Positions 1 through 7,126 of a stretch of DNA of 34,733 bases are shown one piece after another (position 1 is the first letter of the stretch; each line of letters starts with the position of its first letter). Both the position numbers and the translations under genes were made by a program. This DNA is from Desulfohalobiaceae bacterium (GTDB lineage Bacteria; Desulfobacterota; Desulfovibrionia; Desulfovibrionales; Desulfothermaceae). The stretch is from assembly GCA_021737615.1 (NCBI GenBank), contig JAIPDR010000014.1, forward strand, positions 1-34,733, read 5' to 3'. The notes below the pieces were generated by a model that worked only from the letters and a program-made list of their open reading frames with translations, was not told where the DNA came from and ran no database searches.

Positions 1-2
1 AG

Positions 3-434
3 AGCTACGACCCGAAGGCCAAAATCGAGGGTGTGCTCATCCAGAAAATGGCCGATCCCGGGGAAGAGGTCATCCTGGGCATGAACCGCTACCCGATTTT
101 CGGACCGCTGCTCATGTTCGGATTCGGTGGAATCTTTGTGGAGGTCTTCAAGGATGTCCAGTTCAGGCTGGCCCCGGTGGGCAGGAACGAAGCCAGAAGC
201 ATGATCAGGGGGATCAAGGGCTACAAGCTGCTGACCGGCTTCAGGGGGAGGGCCAGGGCGGATGTGGAAAAGATCGAGAAGCTCCTGGTCAGCCTCTCGG
301 ATATGGCCGTCAATCATCCGGAAATCATGGAGATGGACCTTAATCCCCTCCTGGTGCACAGCCAGGGACAGGGGGCCACCGTGGCCGACTGCCGCATCAT
401 TCTGCAGGAGAAGGCAGAAGAAAGTGAAAAGTGA
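3..434 (+). CDS. Acyl-CoA synthetase (ADP-forming), C-terminal ATP-grasp part; 5' truncated
   Basis: The reading frame is open from the first bases of the window, so the N-terminus lies upstream and about 143 residues are visible. They match the end of the ATP-grasp subdomain of NDP-forming acyl-CoA synthetases: an EVILGMNRYPIFGPLLMFG segment, then GGIFVEVFKDV, and a closing EMDLNPLLVH motif typical of this family. These enzymes interconvert acyl-CoA plus ADP and phosphate with the free acid plus ATP; some members are instead fused to protein acetyltransferases, which cannot be decided from this fragment. The last residues (EESEK) and the TGA stop at 432-434 are encoded by a GTGAAAAGTGAGGA-type intergenic repeat, so the native C-terminus has probably been replaced or extended. 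The gene converges on ahbB. Confidence 0.85.
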   Translation, partial: SYDPKAKIEGVLIQKMADPGEEVILGMNRYPIFGPLLMFGFGGIFVEVFKDVQFRLAPVGRNEARSMIRGIKGYKLLTGFRGRARADVEKIEKLLVSLSDMAVNHPEIMEMDLNPLLVHSQGQGATVADCRIILQEKAEESEK

Positions 435-512
435 GGAGTGAGGAGGAGAAGAAGCTCGAAGCGCGGTACTCCGCGTTCCGCGTTCCAGACTCCTCACTCC
501 TCACTTTTCACT
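423..512. repeat. 23-bp inverted repeat of the GTGAGGA family spanning two convergent stop codons
   Basis: The 23 bases at 423-445 are exactly complementary to 490-512. Each arm reads AGTGAAAAGTGAGGAGTG (plus GAGGA) on the sense strand of the gene it terminates. The left arm contains the TGA stop of the synthetase fragment (432-434) and the right arm the TGA stop of ahbB (501-503). The 44-nt loop includes a direct repeat, CCGCGTTCCGCGTTCC (471-486). The hairpin could act as a bidirectional terminator, but there is no U-tract. Confidence 0.8.
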
Positions 513-983
513 ACTCACTTCTGTACTAACCCCGGACAGAGAGGTTTTCTTGAGCTCGGCCAGCGACCTGCAGACCTCGACCTCGCGCACTCCGGGTATA
601 TCTCTGATGGCGGCCACAGTCTTTTGCAGCGGATCATCGTCCTGTCCGTGGACCATCATGTACAGACAACAGGCATCTCCATCCGGATGGGGCCGCTGAT
701 AGCAATGGCTTACCGCCGCCAGTTCAGAACCCGCCTGCCCCACCTGCTCGATGGCCTCCTTGTCCGTTCTGACCATAAGCATGGCGTTCACTGCAAAACC
801 CATGGGCTGGTGCCTGACCGAGGCGGCGAACCGCCGGACCTTGCCCTGCTCGATCAAGTCCTTAAGCTTGTCCAGGACCTCCTGCTCAGTCATCTCCAGG
901 GATTCGGCCAGGGATTTGAAAGGCCGGGCCTCCAGCCTGAGGCCTTTGGCCGCGGCATCGATAAACTCACGATCAGAGACCAT
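501..983 (-). CDS. ahbB: Siroheme decarboxylase subunit AhbB
   Basis: A 160-residue protein of the AsnC/Lrp-like siroheme decarboxylase family. AhbA and AhbB together convert siroheme to 12,18-didecarboxysiroheme in the alternative heme pathway of sulfate reducers and archaea. A winged-helix-like region covers about residues 5-55 (FKSLAESLEMTEQEVLDKL, then GKVRRFAASVRHQPMGF). The family motif SHCYQRP lies at 92-98, in the RAM-like domain. The start is set at ATG 983, preceded by GAAGAGAG; the frame extends further upstream, but that part has no family similarity. The last eight residues (STEVSSEK) come from the GTGAGGA repeat at 490-520. The gene is separated from ahbA by the mntA-hepT pair, whereas the two subunits are often adjacent. 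Confidence 0.85.
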   Translation of the reverse strand: MVSDREFIDAAAKGLRLEARPFKSLAESLEMTEQEVLDKLKDLIEQGKVRRFAASVRHQPMGFAVNAMLMVRTDKEAIEQVGQAGSELAAVSHCYQRPHPDGDACCLYMMVHGQDDDPLQKTVAAIRDIPGVREVEVCRSLAELKKTSLSGVSTEVSSEK

Positions 984-1077
984 GTGACAGCTCTCTTCAA
1001 TGCTTCGGTTTAAGATACAGAGCGCATGCTGCGCCGAATCACCGCTGTAAGTCCGGGAGCATGGACCAGCAAAGCCA

Positions 1078-1491
1078 CTAGCCCAGGGCCTTTTGAAGCT
1101 GCGAGACATACTCCTCCACTTCATCCAGGCCTTGAAGCAGAGCCGTGCAGATTCTCCGCCCGTCCAGCATCTCGTAATCGTGGGCCAGCAGATTTCGAAA
1201 ACCGGCGATTCTGGCAAAGGCGCAGGCGAACTCTGGATCGAGGAGATGATTATCCCCCAAAATGTCAATGGCTTCGGAATAGGTTTGCGGCAGGCGCAAG
1301 GATTTGTGCTTTATGACCAGTTCAGCCAGGGCAATGCAGGAATCGGCCATTAAATACAAATAGTGAAGCAAAGCGCCCCGATAGAGAGGATCCGTGTCAA
1401 AGCGATCCAGACAATCATCCTGAATGTCTCTGAGCAATCTAACGTATTGCAGAATGCGTCCCTTTTTCTGTTCGATCCGCTCGAGTATCAC
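1078..1491 (-). CDS. hepT: HEPN-domain toxin-like protein (HepT family)
   Basis: A 137-residue helical protein with the HEPN signature Rx4HxY: R99, H104 and Y106 in RNLLAHDYE. HEPN proteins of this type are RNases. In the studied HepT/MntA pairs, the partner nucleotidyltransferase silences HepT by AMPylating the motif tyrosine. The start is GTG at 1491, overlapping the mntA stop as GTGA, so the two are translationally coupled with the antitoxin first. The pair lies between ahbA and ahbB and has no metabolic link to heme. All motif residues are present, so the toxin looks intact. Function is inferred from the family. Confidence 0.85.
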   Translation of the reverse strand: MILERIEQKKGRILQYVRLLRDIQDDCLDRFDTDPLYRGALLHYLYLMADSCIALAELVIKHKSLRLPQTYSEAIDILGDNHLLDPEFACAFARIAGFRNLLAHDYEMLDGRRICTALLQGLDEVEEYVSQLQKALG

Positions 1492-1913
1492 CCCAGTATC
1501 CTTTCCCGCTGCTCCTTGAAATCAATCGCCTTGTGCAGTGTCCGCTGTTCAAACAAGGACCTGACTTCAGGAGCAACATCGTAGATCACCCGCACCTGTG
1601 TCATCAGTTCAAAGAGAAGCATATCATTGCTGCAGGTATTCAAGACCAGTACGTCTATTTCATTTTTTCGGGTTGCCCTGGACAGCTCGGTATAGAGCCT
1701 CAGTTTCTGATCCAATTCAATGCAGGATGCCGGGAGGTCGAAATAGACCGCAATATCCAGGTCGCTGCCTGGATGCTCCAGAGCCGTTCCATGGGATCCG
1801 AAAACATAGGCAAACAGGATTCCGGGTTCAAACTCGGCCAAAACCTGACAGATTGCTTCAGTCAAGCCGCTTTTGCCTGATATACCGATCGCGGGATTAT
1901 GATGTTGAGACAT
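1488..1913 (-). CDS. mntA: MNT-type nucleotidyltransferase antitoxin (MntA family)
   Basis: A 141-residue minimal nucleotidyltransferase. The catalytic signature GSx10DxD is complete: G39-S40, then D51 and D53 in GSDLDIAVYF, with the third carboxylate at D87 in NEIDVLVLN. Family knowledge says such proteins transfer AMP from ATP to the HEPN partner and so act as antitoxin. The gene precedes hepT with a 4-nt overlap. The ATG at 1913 has only a weak ribosome-binding site (no clear GGAG). The upstream DNA (1914-1976) is A+T-rich and is followed by the 1977-2027 palindrome, so the cassette may carry its own promoter. Confidence 0.85.
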   Translation of the reverse strand: MSQHHNPAIGISGKSGLTEAICQVLAEFEPGILFAYVFGSHGTALEHPGSDLDIAVYFDLPASCIELDQKLRLYTELSRATRKNEIDVLVLNTCSNDMLLFELMTQVRVIYDVAPEVRSLFEQRTLHKAIDFKEQRERILG

Positions 1914-1976
1914 CAGTTCAGACTCGTACCACCGTTATATAAATCGTCTGTTCACAAGTGTCAAAAAACTGTCAAT

Positions 1977-2027
1977 ATATCCGTTTTGCCCCTCCAGACC
2001 GCCGGTCTAAAGGGGCAAAACGGATAT
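1977..2027. repeat. 17-bp inverted repeat directly after the ahbA stop codon
   Basis: 1977-1993 (ATATCCGTTTTGCCCCT) is exactly complementary to 2011-2027. The spacer contains a second perfect stem, AGACC/GGTCT (1996-2000 and 2004-2008), with loop GCC. The right arm ends on the last base of the ahbA stop codon, so ahbA transcripts would end in this hairpin. A T-run (TTTTTTG on the minus strand) occurs about 10 nt further on. It could be a terminator separating ahbA from mntA, or an inserted palindromic repeat. Confidence 0.7.
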
Positions 2028-2485
2028 TAGAGCTCGAATTTGACCCCCAGCTTGAAGGACCTTTGCTGGGGAAGGGTTTTCACCTCTTCCAGGCCTGCCT
2101 CCTGAGTCACCTGAGCTATGATCAGATCCCGTTTTTCTTCATTTTCCGCAATGACCGTGAACCAAAAGTTCCAGTCATAATCCCGGAAATAGGCATGGGT
2201 GATTTCCGGATAGCCCTCGATAATCTCCCGGATGGCCTCCAGACAGTGCTCTTTGGCCCGGGCCGCCACCAGAACCCCGCTCATGCCCCAGGCCGGATAA
2301 TTGATGATCGGCCCCAGACGCCGGACAATACCCAGATCCCCCATCCTCCTGACCCGGGCCAGCATCTCGCCTTCACTCAGGCCGAATTCCCGGGCCAGGG
2401 CCCGAAACGGCCGTTTGTCCAGGGGAACCCCGGTCTGAATGCGGTTCAGAATCTCCCGGTCCAGGTCATCAAGGACATCGTTCAT
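2027..2485 (-). CDS. ahbA: Siroheme decarboxylase subunit AhbA
   Basis: A 152-residue AsnC/Lrp-like protein, partner of AhbB in siroheme decarboxylation. The N-terminal HTH region includes LDREILNRIQTGVPL and RPFRALAREFGLSEGEM. The family motif HAYFRDYDWNFWFT lies around residues 96-109. The start is taken at ATG 2485, with GGGTGG about 6 nt upstream; two in-frame ATGs further out (2509 and 2497) are possible, but the second overlaps the ribosome-binding site. Upstream lies the four-arm inverted-repeat element and then ahbC. Downstream, the stop codon abuts a 17-bp palindrome. No DNA-binding role is implied; the fold is reused for catalysis in this family. Confidence 0.85.
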   Translation of the reverse strand: MNDVLDDLDREILNRIQTGVPLDKRPFRALAREFGLSEGEMLARVRRMGDLGIVRRLGPIINYPAWGMSGVLVAARAKEHCLEAIREIIEGYPEITHAYFRDYDWNFWFTVIAENEEKRDLIIAQVTQEAGLEEVKTLPQQRSFKLGVKFEL

Positions 2486-2565
2486 GATACCACCCATTTT
2501 ATGCAGCAAAATTAAAGCTTAGTGACTTATCGGTTATTCACTGTAATGAAAAACAAGAAACTTTC

Positions 2566-2836
2566 GAACCGCCCGCTCGCGGACTCGCTCAAGGCGCAAA
2601 GGACGCAAAGGAAGATTTTTTCTCCGGCGGGTGAACGCCGGAGAAAAATCGTGCATTCTCTCTTAAGAGAGAAGGTACGAGAATGCTTCCGTCATTTATC
2701 CCGTTAGAGATTGCAAATTTGAGCTTTGCGGTATGCTCTTGGTCAATCACGCCACAAGCGTGATTGATAAGAGCTACCCCGCAAAGCTGAACTCTTTACT
2801 TGGCGTACTTTGCGCCTTGAGCGGAGCGGGCGGTTC
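2566..2836. repeat. Four-arm inverted-repeat element between ahbC and ahbA
   Basis: This accounts for most of the 394-bp gene-free gap 2486-2879. Outer stem: 2566-2578 (GAACCGCCCGCTC) pairs with 2824-2836, and 2586-2601 (CGCTCAAGGCGCAAAG) pairs with 2808-2823; 29 perfect pairs with a 7-nt bulge on the left strand. Arm a: 2614-2629 with 2636-2650 (core CTCCGGCG/CGCCGGAG, one bulged T). Arm b: 2653-2660 GCATTCTC with 2679-2686, which competes with an 18-nt palindrome at 2656-2673. Arm c: 2722-2731 AGCTTTGCGG with 2779-2788, GCTCTT/AAGAGC, then CAATCACGC/GCGTGATTG (2744-2752, 2758-2766). No credible reading frame lies inside. It may be a non-autonomous mobile element or a structured leader of ahbA. 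Confidence 0.75.
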
Positions 2837-2879
2837 AATGTGCTCTTTATTCTGTATTGGGTTTGGGCTAAGCCCGCAT

Positions 2880-4055
2880 TTAGGTGTTCAATTCTCCGGA
2901 AATCTCTTCCTCGGTCAGGTAACAGGCCGGATCCTCGGCCCAGATGTCATCATACACGGCCTCGGCCCTGGCCCTAAAACCGCCGCGGCAGGTCTCCAGG
3001 AACCGGCAGCGGGAGCATTTGCCCTTGACCAGTTCTTCCCGCCGCCGCAAGTTCTCAAGGAATCCGTTTTCTCTGTCCATCCAGATCTCTTCGAAGCTTT
3101 GCTCTCGAATATTACCCAGGACCTTCTCCCGCCAGAATTGATCCGGAAGGACATCGCCGTTCCAGGAGACCGAGGCGATGCCCTGCCCCGTGCTCATTGC
3201 CCGGTTGGCCCTGATCATCATAAGGATCCTGTCCGCGAGCTCCGGCCGGTTCTTTCTGGCCCAGAGCCAGAGGAAAGGTCCGTCCGCATGGTTGTCCACC
3301 GTCAGGATCTCCTTGTCCAGGCCTCTGGCATGCAGCTCCAGGGTCTTCTCAATAATGACCTCCATGGTCTGCCGGGTCTGCTCCGGTGTGAGTTCCGCCT
3401 CCCTGATTTCGGAGCCCCGCCCGCTGTAGACCAGGTGGTAGAGACACAGTCTCGGAATCTCCGCCTCGGCCAGAAGCTCGAATATCTGCGGTACCTCCTC
3501 AAAATTCTGATTGGTCAAGGTGATTCGAAGGCCGGTTCGGAGTCCTTCGGCCTTGCAGTTCTCAAGGCCCTGAAGGGCATCTTGCCAGGCCCCCTTGACC
3601 CGTCTGAAGCGGTCGTGGGTGGCTTCCATTCCATCGAGGCTGACCCCCACATAGCCCATGTTGCAGCCGGCCAGCTCCCGGGCCAGGTCCCTGCTGATCA
3701 GGGTCCCGTTGGTGGAGACCGTGGTCCGCATCCCCCTGCCGGAAGCATGGTGGATGAGCTCGAACAGGTCTTGCCGCAGCATGGGTTCTCCTCCGGAAAA
3801 GAGCATGACCGGACAGCCGAATGCGGCGCAGGAGTCGATCATGGCTTTGGCCTCGGCTGTGGACAGCGTGTCCTCGCTCTCTTTGAGCGTGGCCTGGGCG
3901 TAACAGTGCATGCAGTGCAGATTGCATCGCTGCAGGCAATTATAGACCACGATGGGCCTGTTCCTCGCGGCAGGGGTCGCTGACCCGTCTTTGCCGTAGC
4001 GAAGCTCGTCAGAAGGTTCTTTTTTATCGATCAAGAGCTTGCTGATGCCGATCAT
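2880..4055 (-). CDS. ahbC: Radical SAM 12,18-didecarboxysiroheme deacetylase AhbC
   Basis: A 391-residue radical SAM protein. The N-terminal MIGISKLLIDKKEPSDELRYG matches the AhbC start pattern rather than AhbD. The [4Fe-4S]/SAM site is CNLHCMHC (C44, C48, C51; Cx3Cx2C), followed by FSGGEPMLR, which contacts SAM. The C-terminus has a SPASM-like cysteine region (KGKCSRCRFLETCRGG) for an auxiliary cluster. AhbC removes the acetate side chains of 12,18-didecarboxysiroheme to give iron-coproporphyrin III; AhbD, the last step, is not in the window. The gene reads toward ahbA across a 394-bp gap that holds the four-arm element, so co-transcription with ahbA is uncertain. Confidence 0.85.
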   Translation of the reverse strand: MIGISKLLIDKKEPSDELRYGKDGSATPAARNRPIVVYNCLQRCNLHCMHCYAQATLKESEDTLSTAEAKAMIDSCAAFGCPVMLFSGGEPMLRQDLFELIHHASGRGMRTTVSTNGTLISRDLARELAGCNMGYVGVSLDGMEATHDRFRRVKGAWQDALQGLENCKAEGLRTGLRITLTNQNFEEVPQIFELLAEAEIPRLCLYHLVYSGRGSEIREAELTPEQTRQTMEVIIEKTLELHARGLDKEILTVDNHADGPFLWLWARKNRPELADRILMMIRANRAMSTGQGIASVSWNGDVLPDQFWREKVLGNIREQSFEEIWMDRENGFLENLRRREELVKGKCSRCRFLETCRGGFRARAEAVYDDIWAEDPACYLTEEEISGELNT

Positions 4056-4179
4056 TATCTATACCATCCTGCGAAGATAATATGAAAAATCTACAGATTG
4101 ACCCGTAAATATTGCAACAAAGTCTGCTTGTCCCTGCCTTTCATAACCTTCCGGAAGACAGACAAGGTCAAGCAGCATA

Positions 4180-4923
4180 TCACAGATCCAAAAAGGCCTC
4201 AATTTCCGGGACGCAGTCCATGAAATCGGCTTCCTCTTCCGGATTGCCCTGTACATTTTCCTCTCTAGCCGCGCCGATCCGGATATCGATGGTCAGGCCC
4301 CGGCTTTGGCAATAGTTCTCCAGAGAGGATTTGGGTCTGGAGGCGACGAGCAGACCGCCCCGAGACCCGGCCCAGGCAAAATGGGGACCGTCCCCGCCGC
4401 TGTCGCCGACGACCACGAGCTTTCCCTTTGCTATCCGGAAATCGGCCATGGCCTTGGCCGTATTTTGACCCTTGTCCTCGATCTCCAGAAGCGGATAGAA
4501 GCGGTCCGGATCGCTCCCGCTCTCTGGAAAGCACAGCATGGGATGGGCCGAAACCGCGGCAACCCGGGGCAGGAGATCTTTGGCCAAGACCCGCTGGAAA
4601 AAGCCATAGAAGGCGGTGGTGTTGATCAGAAACAGGATATCGTGCTCCCGGCACCAGTCAATGAACCGGGGCACGCCTTTGTAGGTGCAAAAAGAGTCCT
4701 CCAGATAGGCGTCGATCTGTTCAGCGGTCAGCTCAGATGGCAGAAGCGAATATAGCTCCTGCAGGGCCCGGCTCAGGGGAATCTCGTTGCCGGTATAGCG
4801 CTTGAATATCGACATGAGCGAAGATTCCAGGCCGGGATAATGATAGAGGATCGGGTCAAAGGGCCCGGTCGGAGCCAGACATTCGTTCCAGTCAGAGGAG
4901 ACAATGGCTTTGTAGTTTGACAT
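4180..4923 (-). CDS. HAD-superfamily hydrolase-like protein with atypical motif I
   Basis: A 247-residue protein with a HAD layout. Motif I is SSDWNECL, with nucleophile D11; the usual second Asp at +2 is Asn (N13), with Glu at +3. Motif II is LINTT (about 99-103), motif III lysine is K151 (EDKGQN), and motif IV is VVGDSGGDGPHF (171-182). Most HAD phosphatases need Asp at +2 as general acid, so this one may be a weak phosphatase, a phosphotransferase variant, or act on another leaving group. It lies 124 bp upstream of ahbC on the same strand, which suggests a link to the heme genes but does not show it. The substrate is unknown. Confidence 0.7.
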   Translation of the reverse strand: MSNYKAIVSSDWNECLAPTGPFDPILYHYPGLESSLMSIFKRYTGNEIPLSRALQELYSLLPSELTAEQIDAYLEDSFCTYKGVPRFIDWCREHDILFLINTTAFYGFFQRVLAKDLLPRVAAVSAHPMLCFPESGSDPDRFYPLLEIEDKGQNTAKAMADFRIAKGKLVVVGDSGGDGPHFAWAGSRGGLLVASRPKSSLENYCQSRGLTIDIRIGAAREENVQGNPEEEADFMDCVPEIEAFLDL

Positions 4924-5067
4924 TTCTTTTTTGGTGAATTATTGGTTAAGCGGTATTTGTAATTTGAAATTTCATGTTATTAAAATAAGTTGGAAACTTA
5001 GAAATGATAAATTACAGGCAGACCCGCTTCGAGATAACGAAAAATTAAATTTCACTGGAGGATAAAC

Positions 5068-5922
5068 ATGGCCAGGACCAGCATCAAAGTCCTTTGTGAA
5101 AACACAGCGGCCAGCCCCCTGGGTATCATGGGAGAACACGGGTTTTCAGTTCTTATCGAAAAAGACGATCAAAAAATCATGCTTGACACCGGCCAGGGTC
5201 TGGCCCTGGAAAACAACGCCAAGAGAATGGGGGTGGACCTGTCAGAGATCATGACCATCGTCTTGAGCCACGGGCACTACGATCACACCGGGGGACTGCC
5301 GGCCGTCCTCTACCCCCCGCGAGGTGTTCGGATCGTGGCCCACCCTGATATTTTCTCCGCCAAATACGCCGAACTGCAGACAGCGCAGGGAACTGCGACC
5401 CCTTTTATCGGGATGAGGTTCAAGAAGGAGTATCTGGAACACTCCCTGGGGGCCGAGTTCGACTTGAGGACGGAGCCTGTGGAAATAGCCCCGGGGATCC
5501 TTTTTTCAGGAGAAGTCCCCAGGGAAACAGAATTCGAAAAACCGGACTCCAGGCTCAAGGTGGAACAGGCGGGCGAGCTGGTGCCCGATCCGCTCAAAGA
5601 TGACGCCAGCATCCTGGTGGAGACCGGCTCCGGACCGGTCGTCCTCCTGGGATGCGCCCATTCCGGAATGATCAACACCTTGAACCACCTGTCCCGCCTG
5701 TCCGGGCACAAAACATTCCATGCCGTCATCGGAGGCACCCATCTCGGGTTCATGGGAGAACCGGTCCCGCAATTCGAACAGTCCATGGACGAGCTGGAGG
5801 CCTTCCGGCCCGACCTCGTCGCCGTCTCCCACTGTACCGGCCAGAAAGGGGCGGCCCTGTGTTGCAAGCGGTTTGGGGAGCGTTTCGCCTTTGCCTCGGC
5901 CGGCTGGAGCTACAGCTGCTAG
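5068..5922 (+). CDS. Metallo-beta-lactamase fold protein, DHPMP-synthase-like (COG1237 type)
   Basis: A 284-residue MBL-fold protein. The metal-binding motif HxHxDH is complete: H68, H70, D72 and H73 in LSHGHYDHTGG. Further ligand candidates are GCAHSG and GGTHLGF in the C-terminal half. Family relatives include archaeal enzymes annotated as dihydropterin-ribofuranosyl-aminobenzene phosphate synthase; bacterial members have no agreed function, so only the fold is firm. The start ATG 5068 follows a clear GGAGG (about 7 nt upstream). It is divergent from the HAD-like gene across a 144-bp A+T-rich gap and stands alone. GTTCACGG repeats begin 4 nt after its stop. Confidence 0.8.
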   Translation: MARTSIKVLCENTAASPLGIMGEHGFSVLIEKDDQKIMLDTGQGLALENNAKRMGVDLSEIMTIVLSHGHYDHTGGLPAVLYPPRGVRIVAHPDIFSAKYAELQTAQGTATPFIGMRFKKEYLEHSLGAEFDLRTEPVEIAPGILFSGEVPRETEFEKPDSRLKVEQAGELVPDPLKDDASILVETGSGPVVLLGCAHSGMINTLNHLSRLSGHKTFHAVIGGTHLGFMGEPVPQFEQSMDELEAFRPDLVAVSHCTGQKGAALCCKRFGERFAFASAGWSYSC

Positions 5923-5925
5923 ATA

Positions 5926-5955
5926 GGGTTCCAGGTTCACGGTTCACGGTTGCAG
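5926..5955 (+). repeat. GTTCACGG repeat copy 1
   Basis: The copy contains GTTCACGGTTCACGGTTGCAG followed by an A-run. Related copies are at 8961-9019, 14923-14958 (opposite strand) and 27071-27105. This is the only copy at a gene 3' end. The rest of the gap to 6046 holds a near-duplicated CTATGCTCTATACC stretch (about 6018-6041). Confidence 0.8.
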
Positions 5956-6046
5956 AAAAAAAGAAGTTCACAGCTCCAGCCGGCCGATCTCCGACGTCCT
6001 TCTTCCCTCTTCACCCTATGCTCTATACCCTATGCTCTATGCTTCT

Positions 6047-7018
6047 TCACCCCAGATTATCCCGCTGCCACTGCCAGATCGGATCAAATGAATCTTCATC
6101 TCGCAAATCTTGAAGCTGCTCCAGGGCCCGGTCCAGATCGGTCCGCTCCCTGATCCGGGTCTGGAGGGTGAAGCCGTTGGCTTCAAAATGCTGCTCAGGC
6201 AGGATCCTCCAGACACTCTTTTTCCCGAGATCATCCTGCAAGGCTTTAAAGCCCTGCTCCAGGCCGGCCAGGACCGGGTACCTGATGCTGTAAGCCCGCT
6301 GCAGGAGGTGCTTCTGCATGTCATTGGGCGATAGGTCCTTTTGCAGGATATCGAGCAGCCCCTCCCTCTGAACGAGCCGGGCAGTCGAGACCCGGTCTCG
6401 TTTTGCGCTTTCCCGGGTCCAGGTCAGAAAATTCCTGGCCTTGTTCCAGGACCAGGACAATGATTCGAAAAAGGAAATAAAGGATTCGCGGTCATCAAGG
6501 CAGACAGAGGCCAGGAGCGGACCGGCCTCGAAAGGAACCCTGCCCTTTTTTAAGGCCCGAACCCAGAAACCCTCCAGAAAGAGCCACTTCTCTACCTGAT
6601 CGAGCACCTTTCCTGAAACAAACCCTCTGAGCTCCTCTTCCAAAAAGCCCCGGACCTCCTCCGTTTTGAGCTGCGTCTGAAAGAACCGGGCGCAGCTGAC
6701 CAGCCCGGCCCCGGACGGCCGTTGATAGAGATTGGCATGCAGGTACAGGCGCCCCTTGCGGAAATCGTCCCCGACAACGAACCTGACCCAAACCGGCCTG
6801 CCCAGTTCCTTACAGGCCAGAAGCCTCTTGTATCCGGAGACAAGCCGGATCCCACCCCCCTCTTCAGCCGCCAGGACCGGTTCCAGCTGCCCCAACTGTT
6901 CAAGACTCCGGGTCAGACGGGAATCCGGCGCTCCGGACCAGAACAGCCAGGCCCCGGCGGCCTCGATCCTGTGGGGATCGATCCAGGCCTCTTCAGATGT
7001 CATTCGTTTCAAATTCAT
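6047..7018 (-). CDS. ParB/RepB-like nuclease-domain protein, no ParA neighbour
   Basis: A 323-residue protein. Residues about 10-100 resemble the ParB N-terminal domain: an IDPHRIEAAGAW start, then LGQLEPVLA and SGYKRLLACKELG (61-73), which corresponds to the GERRLRAAKLAG box of ParB/Spo0J. The segment after it (HANLYQRPSGAGLVSCARF) occupies the place of the ParB ENLQREDLNPIEEA motif but is divergent. The C-terminal half has no domain I recognise. No parA, origin or plasmid gene is nearby, so a chromosome-segregation role is unlikely. Such solo ParB-like proteins may be regulators, CTPases or nucleases. It converges on the MBL gene and is divergent from the glutaredoxin gene. Confidence 0.65.
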   Translation of the reverse strand: MNLKRMTSEEAWIDPHRIEAAGAWLFWSGAPDSRLTRSLEQLGQLEPVLAAEEGGGIRLVSGYKRLLACKELGRPVWVRFVVGDDFRKGRLYLHANLYQRPSGAGLVSCARFFQTQLKTEEVRGFLEEELRGFVSGKVLDQVEKWLFLEGFWVRALKKGRVPFEAGPLLASVCLDDRESFISFFESLSWSWNKARNFLTWTRESAKRDRVSTARLVQREGLLDILQKDLSPNDMQKHLLQRAYSIRYPVLAGLEQGFKALQDDLGKKSVWRILPEQHFEANGFTLQTRIRERTDLDRALEQLQDLRDEDSFDPIWQWQRDNLG

Positions 7019-7126
7019 CTCTAAAGTTTGAAATTACGTTTCCCAAATTGACAGACCATCCGGCCGTCATTTATGATAACGACAAAGACAAGCACCGAAT
7101 CAACGCCAACCACCACGGAGCACACG

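Noticed and set aside
2733-3983. 416-codon open frame opposite ahbC
   Set aside because: It is the antisense of a well-supported radical SAM gene, starts inside the inverted-repeat element, and is a low-complexity Pro/Gly/Leu-rich translation.
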